From NCBI GenBank assembly GCA_020853255.1, contig JADYZI010000181.1, positions 1 to 37,678 of the forward strand: 37,678 nt of DNA, in the 5' to 3' direction. Shown here piece after piece: positions 32,109-37,678 of the stretch. The DNA comes from Acidobacteriota bacterium (GTDB taxonomy: Bacteria > Acidobacteriota > Blastocatellia > Pyrinomonadales > Pyrinomonadaceae). The notes under the pieces are model-generated. The model worked only from the letters and a program-made list of their open reading frames with translations, was not told the DNA's origin and searched no databases. A program made the translations under genes and the position numbers. How positions within the stretch are numbered: position 1 is the stretch's first letter; the number at the start of each line of letters is the position of its first letter.

Positions 32109-34793
32109 ATGGCCATTGGTAAAAAAATTCGGATCTACGATCTAGCAAAAGAGCTGAAACAGGATGCAAAACGCGTCATGGAAGATCTGCGCCGTGAGGG
32201 AGCAGATGTCAGCGTGCCATCCAACACGGTCAGCGCGGAGTTGGCCGACAAGATCCGCCTCAAGTACTTTCCAAAGACCGAAGTGACGCCAAAGCGTGCG
32301 ATCAAGGTCATCAAAGCTACCAAAAAGCAAGAGTCTGAACCGACTGAAGAGGTTGTCGAATCAGCCCTGGCGGACGAGGTCGCGGTTTCGGAGCCCGCTG
32401 AAGTAGAGGCTGCACCGGAAGTTGAGGACGATGAGCCGCAGGCCTCGCCAACGGTCAAAACGCGAAGGCTTCAGAAAAAGCCGGTCAAACCTGTCGAAAC
32501 GGCCGAGTCCGAACCTGATGTCGACGAAAGCACGCCAGCGCCGGAAGAGGCTGAAACCGAAATTGAGACCATGCCTGAGGTGTTGCCCGCTGAGCCCGCT
32601 CAGAGCGCAACCGGCACGACCACCCGCGTCCTCCGTCCGACCGGAACCCAGATCAAACAGTTAACCCTCACCCGCGATGCATTAAAGCAAGGTGTGAAGC
32701 CCGGCGAACGTGTTGTGGCGGAAGCTCCGACACGTACCGGAAAACTGCTGAACGATAAGGCTCCGGACCAGCGCGGCCGACGCGGCGATCTTCGCGGAAC
32801 GCCAGGCGAAACGGCTGCGCCGCAGATGACCTATACGCCGCCGGCGGACAACCGCCGCCGTCCGGGCCGCTCAGGCGGGCGGAAAGGCAAGGCGGACGTA
32901 AAGGGCAGATTCTCTGAGCGCGATCAGGATTCACCGAGGTTGCGGACCATTGAAGAGCGAGTACTCGATCAGGTCAATCGAGGCGGAAGTAAGGAGCTTA
33001 AGCCGATCCGACTTACCGAAGGTGCGACCATCCGCGAGTTTGCCGAAGCCCTGGGCATCACGCCGCGTGACATTGTTCAGTTGCTTATCAAGCGTGGCAT
33101 TTTTGCGACGCTGAATCAATCGATCAATGAAAAACTTGCCGCGGAAATGGGTCACGATTTTGGATTCGATATCAGTTTTGTGCCATTTGAGGAAATGGTC
33201 ATCGAGCAGGAATTCGAGGAACTTATAGCGGCCGATTCGGATGATGCCGAGTTGCCGCGGGCTCCGGTCATAACCGTTATGGGCCATGTCGACCACGGTA
33301 AAACGTCGCTTCTCGATGCCATTCGTTCGGCCCACGTAGCCGAAGGCGAGGCCGGCGGGATAACGCAGCATATCGGCGCGTACAGCGTACTCGTGCCGAA
33401 TCCGGAGAACCCAGCCGAAGATCGTCGGGTCGTGTTTCTCGACACGCCGGGCCACGAGGCGTTCACAATGATGCGTGCCCGCGGAGCCAAGGCGACCGAC
33501 ATCGTTATCCTTGTTGTGGCGGCAGACGACGGCGTGATGCCACAAACGATCGAGGCGGTAGAACACTCGAAGGCGGCCGGCGTGCCCATGATCGTTGCGA
33601 TCAACAAGATCGATAAGCCCGATGCGAACGCGGACAAAGTTAAGCAAGGCCTTGCGGGCTTGGGCGTTCAGCCTGTGGATTGGGGCGGTGACGTAGAAAT
33701 GGTGCCAGTATCGGCAAAGACCAGAGTGGGCATCGATACATTGCTTGAAACGGTACTTCTTCAAGCCGATATTCTTGAGCTTCGAGCCAGCCCAACGCGG
33801 CGAGCGGCCGGTGTTGTGCTCGAGGCAAAACTTGATAAGGGACGCGGTGCTGTGGCGACCGCGCTTGTTCAGCAGGGCACACTCCGTGTCGGTGACCCGT
33901 TCATCGTTGGCCAATATTATGGCAAGGTCCGTGCGATGTTCTCGGATCGCGGCGAACAAGTAAGCGAGGCCGCTCCCGCCACACCGGTCGAAGTGCTGGG
34001 CCTTCAGGGCGTTCCGCAGGCCGGCGATACATTTCAGGTAGTCGCGGATGTCGAGCGAGCACAAGAAATCGCCCACCAGCGGCAGATGCAGGCACGACAG
34101 GCGGCGATGCTCAAGACGACGAAGCGTGGCATCGAATCGCTTGGCCTAGCAGAGATCAAGGAACTGCTCGTTATTCTGAAGGCCGATGTGCAGGGATCGG
34201 TCGAGGTGCTCAAGAACACGCTTGAGAAGCTTTCGACCGAAAAGGTCAAGGTTCGCGTAATTCGTGCCGGTGTCGGGGCGATCGCTGAATCGGATGTGCT
34301 CCTTGCTTCGGCAACCCAGTCTGACAATGTACAGACGGCTGTCGTCATTATTGGCTTCAATGTCCGACCGGAGGCTCGCGTTGCCGATATTGCACGGCAC
34401 GAGGATGTGGATATCCGGCTCCACTCGATCATATACAAGGTTGAGGAAGAGATCCGTGCCGCTATGATCGGTATGCTGGACGCCATCGAGAAAGAGGTTA
34501 TTCTTGGGAAGGCGCTGGTACAGGAAACGTTCAAGGTTTCGCGGGTCGGCACGATCGCGGGCTGTCGCGTGACTGACGGTCTGATACGCCGTCAGGCAAA
34601 GGCCCGGCTCCTGCGTGACAGCGTTGTGGTTTGGGAAGGCGATATCGCAACGCTCAAACGATTCAAAGACGATGTCAATGAGGTCAAACAGGGCTTTGAA
34701 TGCGGTATAAGCCTGGTCAATTTCAACGACATTAAGGTCGATGACGAGATCGAGGCATACGTGATAGAAAGGACCGCGGCCACGGAGCTATAG
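32109..34793 (+). CDS. infB: Translation initiation factor IF-2
   Basis: A GTPase that places initiator tRNA on the 30S subunit and promotes subunit joining. ATG 32109 gives [20 protein letters not shown], the canonical N-terminal helix; the TTG at 32049 would add 20 residues. Order: IF2-N domain (1-50), long charged Pro/Glu/Arg-rich linker (about 55-290), second IF2-N domain ([20 protein letters not shown]), GTPase domain with [14 protein letters not shown] (about residue 392), [15 protein letters not shown] and NKID, then domains II-IV ([37 protein letters not shown]). The 894-residue length is normal. Like nusA, it belongs to the conserved rimP-nusA-infB-rbfA block. Confidence 0.96.
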   Translation: MAIGKKIRIYDLAKELKQDAKRVMEDLRREGADVSVPSNTVSAELADKIRLKYFPKTEVTPKRAIKVIKATKKQESEPTEEVVESALADEVAVSEPAEVEAAPEVEDDEPQASPTVKTRRLQKKPVKPVETAESEPDVDESTPAPEEAETEIETMPEVLPAEPAQSATGTTTRVLRPTGTQIKQLTLTRDALKQGVKPGERVVAEAPTRTGKLLNDKAPDQRGRRGDLRGTPGETAAPQMTYTPPADNRRRPGRSGGRKGKADVKGRFSERDQDSPRLRTIEERVLDQVNRGGSKELKPIRLTEGATIREFAEALGITPRDIVQLLIKRGIFATLNQSINEKLAAEMGHDFGFDISFVPFEEMVIEQEFEELIAADSDDAELPRAPVITVMGHVDHGKTSLLDAIRSAHVAEGEAGGITQHIGAYSVLVPNPENPAEDRRVVFLDTPGHEAFTMMRARGAKATDIVILVVAADDGVMPQTIEAVEHSKAAGVPMIVAINKIDKPDANADKVKQGLAGLGVQPVDWGGDVEMVPVSAKTRVGIDTLLETVLLQADILELRASPTRRAAGVVLEAKLDKGRGAVATALVQQGTLRVGDPFIVGQYYGKVRAMFSDRGEQVSEAAPATPVEVLGLQGVPQAGDTFQVVADVERAQEIAHQRQMQARQAAMLKTTKRGIESLGLAEIKELLVILKADVQGSVEVLKNTLEKLSTEKVKVRVIRAGVGAIAESDVLLASATQSDNVQTAVVIIGFNVRPEARVADIARHEDVDIRLHSIIYKVEEEIRAAMIGMLDAIEKEVILGKALVQETFKVSRVGTIAGCRVTDGLIRRQAKARLLRDSVVVWEGDIATLKRFKDDVNEVKQGFECGISLVNFNDIKVDDEIEAYVIERTAATEL

Positions 34794-34802
34794 TCTTTCG
34801 TT

Positions 34803-34919
34803 ATGGCGTACGCGCGATACGGTGCCAAAAGCCCGGAGTGGTAGAAGCATCTGAGAGAGTTCAAGCGTTCGTTCTGGAAAAAGGTCAGGCGTGCTGGAGG
34901 CACCGAGATCCAGCAGCAG
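34803..34919 (+). pseudogene. Amber-interrupted small reading frame between infB and rbfA, in frame with rbfA
   Basis: From ATG 34803 the frame reads MAYARYGAKSPEW, then TAG at 34842-34844, then KHLREFKRSFWKKVRRAGGT and EIQQQ, running directly into the rbfA ATG at 34920. The stretch after the stop is strongly basic and aromatic with alternating Lys/Arg and hydrophobic residues, unlike random intergenic DNA, and a single base (TGG to TAG) would restore about 39 codons. It may be the remnant of a small basic protein, an N-terminal extension of RbfA, or a 13-residue leader peptide ended by UAG. No in-frame ATG, GTG or TTG lies between the stop and 34920. A GGAG site at 34784 precedes the first ATG by 15 nt. 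Confidence 0.5.
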
Positions 34920-35309
34920 ATGACCGGTGAGAATAGAAACGAAGTGAAAAGACCGGAACGTCTAGCGGAAGCATTGCGGGAAGAGATATCCGAGGTTGTC
35001 GGGTTCGAGCTTGAAGATCCGCGCGTTGAGGCTGTGACCGTTACGGACGTGACCGTTACGGACGATCTTCGTGATGCAAAGGTATTTGTCGTTATTGAAG
35101 GCGGCGGTGACGAAGAGGCAAAAAAGGCCTTGACCGCTTTACAGCACGCCGCCACCTATGTGCGGCAGCAGGTGGCGATGAATTTGAGCTTGCGGCGCGC
35201 ACCGCATCTTCATTTTGTCAGGGACACGGCGGAAGAAAACGCCGCAAGGGTCGGCCAGATCCTAAACGAAATGGCGGGCGCGGGAGAGTTGGAAGAAAAG
35301 ACGGAGTAA
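34920..35309 (+). CDS. rbfA: Ribosome-binding factor A
   Basis: A small KH-like protein that binds the 30S subunit during maturation of the 16S rRNA 5' end and cold adaptation. The family pattern is complete: RPERLAEALREEISEVVGFE, LEDPRVEAVTVTDVTVTDDL, DAKVFVVIEGG, ALTALQHAATYVRQQVAMNL and LRRAPHLHFVRDTAEENAAR. The 129-residue length is normal. The ATG at 34920 has its nearest GGAGG 20 nt upstream, rather far; a GTG at 34944 would also leave an intact family core. The frame is open upstream to an amber codon at 34842, which is the unusual feature of this locus. Confidence 0.94.
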   Translation: MTGENRNEVKRPERLAEALREEISEVVGFELEDPRVEAVTVTDVTVTDDLRDAKVFVVIEGGGDEEAKKALTALQHAATYVRQQVAMNLSLRRAPHLHFVRDTAEENAARVGQILNEMAGAGELEEKTE

Positions 35310-35343
35310 GCGATTTGCGATTTGCGATTTGGCGATTTGCGGT
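35310..35343 (+). repeat. Short tandem repeat of GCGATTT
   Basis: Four copies of the heptamer GCGATTT (35310, 35317, 35324, 35332; one extra G before the last) directly after the rbfA stop. The rest of the gap to 35397 holds related fragments (CGGAAATCGGAGATTGAAAA) but no gene. Confidence 0.8.
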
Positions 35344-35397
35344 TGTTGACTAACGATCGTAGTTCGGAAATCGGAGATTGAAAATCGTCATTGTTTA

Positions 35398-36396
35398 GTG
35401 TTAAGCCAAGTAGTTGAGTTAATTGAAAACAAGCAGCGTTTTGGGATCACCACGCACATCAAGCCTGACGGTGATGGTGTGGGCTCGTCGCTCGGACTGT
35501 GCTGGCTGCTGAAAAGTCTGGGCAAATCCGCCGAGGTCATTGTTCACGGCGAGATCCCGCCAGCGTATCACAGCCTACCCGGAGCGGATGAGATACAGCA
35601 CGTTGAAGCCGTTGGCAAGACGTACGACGCTATCTTCGTTATCGAGTGCTCCGACCTTGAACGGCCAGGTATCGCGGGGCTTGAGGACCAATTCACCGTA
35701 AACATTGACCACCACGCAACAAGCGAGCATTTCGGTACGATAAACTGGATCGACTCGACCGCCTCGGCCGTCGGCGAAATGATCTACAACCTCTGCAAGG
35801 CCATCGGCGGACGGGTGACCAAAGAAATTGCGGAATGCGTTTACATGGCCCTTGTCACCGACACGGGTTCCTTTCACTTCTCCAATACAACGGAACGCAC
35901 TCTCAAAGTCGCATCCGAATTGGTAAAGGCCGGCGTTAAGCCTGCGGTCGTTTCTGAAGCGGTTTACAACAACTATCCATGGTCACGAATTGAGCTGATG
36001 CGCCAGGTGCTTGGCACAGTAAGACGCGACGAAACCGGACGGATCGCCTTTCTTAGACAAACGCTCAAGATGCGGGAGTCGGCTGGTGCGGTTGACGGTG
36101 ACAATAACGGATTTGTAAATATCCCGTTGTCTGCCCGGGATATTCTGGCCGCTGTCTATATGCGTGAAGTTGGCCCGAATGAATATCGAGCAAGCCTCCG
36201 TTCCAAAGGCGATATCAATGTTGCGAAGGTCGCGGAAGCTTTTGGCGGCGGCGGACACCGAAATGCCGCGGGTCTCAAGGTCGAGGGCGATTGGGATGAG
36301 AAGGAAGCGGAACTTGTCGCGGCCGTTCGTGAAGCGGTTGAACGGGCCGAGGCGGTCGCCGCGGGCGATATCACGGTCGCGCCGGATGTGCTTTAG
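35398..36396 (+). CDS. nrnA: DHH/DHHA1 phosphoesterase, NrnA-type nanoRNase / pAp phosphatase
   Basis: Degrades 2-5 nt RNA fragments (and cyclic-dinucleotide breakdown products) and/or dephosphorylates pAp. Metal-binding motifs: THIKPDGDGVGSSLG (His20, Asp24, Asp26), IECSD, the DHH motif in VNIDHHATSEHFG, and VTDTGSFHFSNT. The C-terminal DHHA1 domain has the substrate-binding FGGGGHRNAAG. GTG 35398 is the start; the protein begins at the usual family position, and there is no nearby ATG. Its place after rbfA is the common arrangement for nrnA. Length 332 residues, normal. Confidence 0.93.
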   Translation: MLSQVVELIENKQRFGITTHIKPDGDGVGSSLGLCWLLKSLGKSAEVIVHGEIPPAYHSLPGADEIQHVEAVGKTYDAIFVIECSDLERPGIAGLEDQFTVNIDHHATSEHFGTINWIDSTASAVGEMIYNLCKAIGGRVTKEIAECVYMALVTDTGSFHFSNTTERTLKVASELVKAGVKPAVVSEAVYNNYPWSRIELMRQVLGTVRRDETGRIAFLRQTLKMRESAGAVDGDNNGFVNIPLSARDILAAVYMREVGPNEYRASLRSKGDINVAKVAEAFGGGGHRNAAGLKVEGDWDEKEAELVAAVREAVERAEAVAAGDITVAPDVL

Positions 36397-36399
36397 TCG

Positions 36400-36469
36400 G
36401 AACCGGGAGCGGTAGCGACCGGCCTCCTGGATCATGAGCGCAAGAGGCCGGTCGCTACTGCTCCCGGTT
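36400..36469. repeat. Long palindromic repeat directly before cobO
   Basis: Arms of 26 bp (36401-36426 and 36444-36469) are inverted copies with one mismatch, separated by a 17-nt loop; the arm begins AACCGGGAGCGGTAGCGACC. Bases 36400-36419 match the repeat in coaBC at 19 of 20 positions. The right arm ends in GGTTTT, 5 nt before the cobO ATG, leaving no room for a normal ribosome site. Confidence 0.9.
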
Positions 36470-36474
36470 TTGAC

Positions 36475-37056
36475 ATGCCCGAGAAAAAAGAAAAGCGATA
36501 CAAATGGCGGCGCGATGATTATCGCGAGAAGACCAAAGGTCTTCTCATGGTTAACACCGGCGACGGCAAGGGAAAAACGACGGCGGCCATCGGCGTCCTT
36601 GTTCGTGCCGCTGGTCGCGGCTTGAAGTGCTGCATGATCCAGTTCATGAAATCAAAGCACGATCGGTACGGCGAGCACGAATCACTCGAAAAACTTGGCG
36701 TCGAGATCCACACGATGGGTGACGGCTTCACGTGGGACACGAATGATCCGTCGCAGGACATTCGAACAAGTGAGACGACCTGGGATCTGTGCGTTGAGAA
36801 AATGCGGAGCGGCGAATATGAGCTTTTGGTCTTTGACGAGCTGGTATATGTGCTCGATTACAAATTCCTTGATATAAAAAGGGTTCTCGATGAGATAGCC
36901 GCGGTGCGGGAAAAGCAGCCGCATCTGCATATCATTGCTACCGGACGCAACGCTCCCGCGGAATTGGTCAAGGCGGCAGATCTGGTAACCGAGATGAAGG
37001 AGATCAAGCATCCGTTCCACGCCGGGATCTTCGCCCAGCAGGGCATCGAATTTTGA
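36475..37056 (+). CDS. cobO: Corrinoid adenosyltransferase (CobO/BtuR type)
   Basis: Transfers the adenosyl group of ATP to cob(I)yrinic acid a,c-diamide or cobalamin, giving the coenzyme form. The P-loop NTGDGKGKTTAAIGVLVRAA (residues about 27-46) is the inverted-binding Walker A motif of this family, followed by QFMKSKHDRYGEHESLEKLG, GDGFTWDTND, the VFDELVYVLDYKFLD Walker-B-like segment, and the C-terminal IIATGRNAPAELVKAADLVT, EMKEIKHPFHAGIFAQQGIE signature. Length 193 residues, normal. No cobalamin riboswitch is recognisable upstream; instead a 26-bp-arm palindrome abuts the start codon. A REP sequence starts immediately after the stop. Confidence 0.94.
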   Translation: MPEKKEKRYKWRRDDYREKTKGLLMVNTGDGKGKTTAAIGVLVRAAGRGLKCCMIQFMKSKHDRYGEHESLEKLGVEIHTMGDGFTWDTNDPSQDIRTSETTWDLCVEKMRSGEYELLVFDELVYVLDYKFLDIKRVLDEIAAVREKQPHLHIIATGRNAPAELVKAADLVTEMKEIKHPFHAGIFAQQGIEF

Positions 37057-37082
37057 TGCAGAGGCCCGCACGGAGTAAGTGC
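37057..37082 (+). repeat. REP sequence after cobO
   Basis: TGCAGAGGCCCGCACGGAGT, continuing AAGTGC, starts at the base after the cobO stop. It is of the same family as the REPs flanking the RAYT remnant (CAG-A-GCCCGCAC...TAAG). Confidence 0.75.
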
Positions 37083-37120
37083 ATAACTTGGCGGAGCAAC
37101 AAACTAAAGTTCGTTGAACC

Positions 37121-37143
37121 GTAAGCCCGCACGAAATTTGGGC
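37121..37143 (+). repeat. Degenerate REP sequence
   Basis: GTAAGCCCGCACGAAATTTG, continuing GGC: REP core with a diverged right half, in the same orientation as 37057. Confidence 0.6.
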
Positions 37144-37167
37144 GGAATACGCAAGGCCGGATGTATA

Positions 37168-37216
37168 GCCCTTACTTCGTGCGGGCTTCTGCACCGGATC
37201 TGCGGGCTTCTGCACC
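37168..37216 (-). repeat. REP sequence plus half-copy before pgpA
   Basis: On the minus strand TGCAGAAGCCCGCACGAAGT, continuing AAGGGC (37168-37193), then a half-copy at 37201-37216 (GCGGGCTTCTGCAC on the plus strand). It is inverted relative to 37057 and 37121 and ends 4 nt before the pgpA ATG. Confidence 0.8.
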
Positions 37217-37220
37217 TTAT

Positions 37221-37678
37221 ATGAAAAGTCCGATCGAACGTCGAAAACCCGAAGGGCTGCTTGACTATCTCTCGTTGACCGTGACGACCGTCGGGGTCGG
37301 GTATCTGCCGATCGCTCCCGGTACTTACGGCTCGCTGTTGGCAGCCGGGTTTTATTTCGTTTTGGCGAACGGGTTCAGTTCGTTTCGGTATGCTCCCGAC
37401 CTCGGTGCGGCTGAACCTGTGGTTGCTGCAATTCACGCCGCGATTCTGATCGCACTCCTTCTTTTCACGCTTTTTGGCATTTGGGCGGCGGGCCGCGCGA
37501 CCGAGCTGCTGGGCAGCCTTGATCCATCGGAAGCGGTGGTCGATGAAGTCATTGGCCAGCTTATTGTATTTCTTTTTATTCCGTTCACCACCTCCTGGTT
37601 CCTGATAATCTGCGGTTTTCTTCTTTTTCGGCTGTTCGATATTTGGAAGCCCTATCCGATCGATGATCTCCAGCATCT
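37221..37678 (+). CDS. pgpA: Phosphatidylglycerophosphatase A (3' partial)
   Basis: Dephosphorylates phosphatidylglycerophosphate to phosphatidylglycerol in the inner membrane. The frame from ATG 37221 is open to the window edge (152 codons), so it has no stop here. Family landmarks are GYLPIAPGTYGSLLAAGFYF near the N-terminus, the acidic VVDEVIGQLIVFLFIPF motif with the metal-binding Asp-Glu pair, and FRLFDIWKPYPIDDLQH close to the end. Membrane segments lie at about residues 40-55, 76-95 and 115-140. The start codon is preceded by a REP half-copy and no clear Shine-Dalgarno. Confidence 0.93.
   Translation, partial: MKSPIERRKPEGLLDYLSLTVTTVGVGYLPIAPGTYGSLLAAGFYFVLANGFSSFRYAPDLGAAEPVVAAIHAAILIALLLFTLFGIWAAGRATELLGSLDPSEAVVDEVIGQLIVFLFIPFTTSWFLIICGFLLFRLFDIWKPYPIDDLQH

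Noticed and set aside
32931..34076. 381-codon open frame antisense to infB
   Set aside because: It lies wholly opposite the GTPase domain of infB, its protein has no recognisable domain, and long antisense frames are expected in this codon usage.
36397..36474. Cobalamin riboswitch upstream of cobO
   Set aside because: The gap is only 78 nt, too short for the element, and consists almost entirely of a palindromic repeat without the B12-box.
37104..37676. 190-codon minus-strand frame at the right edge
   Set aside because: It is antisense to pgpA and the REP cluster; the plus-strand pgpA motifs are unmistakable.

Overview
The window most likely comes from an Acidobacteriota genome, probably class Blastocatellia (Pyrinomonas-like). 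The reasons are a large TonB-dependent-receptor-like barrel with an N-terminal carboxypeptidase-regulatory domain, a cohesin-tailed secretin, FecR-like exported proteins, and intergenic and REP-type repeats scattered between otherwise ordinary housekeeping genes. This assignment is inference from gene content; no rRNA is present. There are no tRNAs, CRISPR arrays, prophages or complete insertion sequences.

Layout. 1-3.1 kb: the C-terminal end of a secreted Ig-like repeat protein, a Nudix ADP-ribose pyrophosphatase overlapping a small unknown gene, a DUF1569 protein and a membrane-anchored unknown. 3.2-3.95 kb: a decayed REP-associated tyrosine transposase (RAYT) between two inverted REP sequences, preceded by a 15-codon divergent copy of the coaBC start. 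3.95-10.1 kb: coaBC, a family 4 uracil-DNA glycosylase, a fusion of a CruF-type carotenoid protein with type I isopentenyl-diphosphate isomerase, isoaspartyl peptidase/asparaginase and CinA. Both coaBC and the glycosylase gene carry palindromic repeats translated in frame in their linkers. 10.3-15.2 kb: a partial type II secretion/type IV pilus-like cluster (TPR-secretin-cohesin protein, two pseudopilins, a PilM/GspL-like protein). 15.3-20.4 kb, minus strand: an exported unknown, the TonB-receptor-like barrel with a good terminator, and a DUF5666-like exported protein. 20.6-22.8 kb, minus: an ECF sigma factor, zinc-finger anti-sigma factor and a membrane protein with a bactofilin-like domain, apparently one operon. 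23.1-25.4 kb, minus: UDP-glucose dehydrogenase and a UDP-sugar 4-epimerase for surface polysaccharide precursors. 25.6-27.0 kb, minus: two paralogous FecR-like membrane proteins. 27.3-29.8 kb: a xylose-type sugar-binding lipoprotein, a ROK sugar kinase and a small unknown. 29.8-36.4 kb: the conserved rimP-nusA-infB-rbfA-nrnA block with an attenuator-like leader. 36.4-37.7 kb: cobO and the start of pgpA, separated by a REP cluster.

The most unusual material is the CruF-IDI fusion, the palindromic repeats that have become protein-coding linkers, the REP/RAYT debris around the coaBC start, an amber-interrupted reading frame joined in frame to rbfA, and the paired FecR-like proteins ending in the same VSPxR tail. 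Several repeat types share a GTCAG-like 5' tag, which suggests one mobilising system behind them. I did not find a complete new defence or mobile system.
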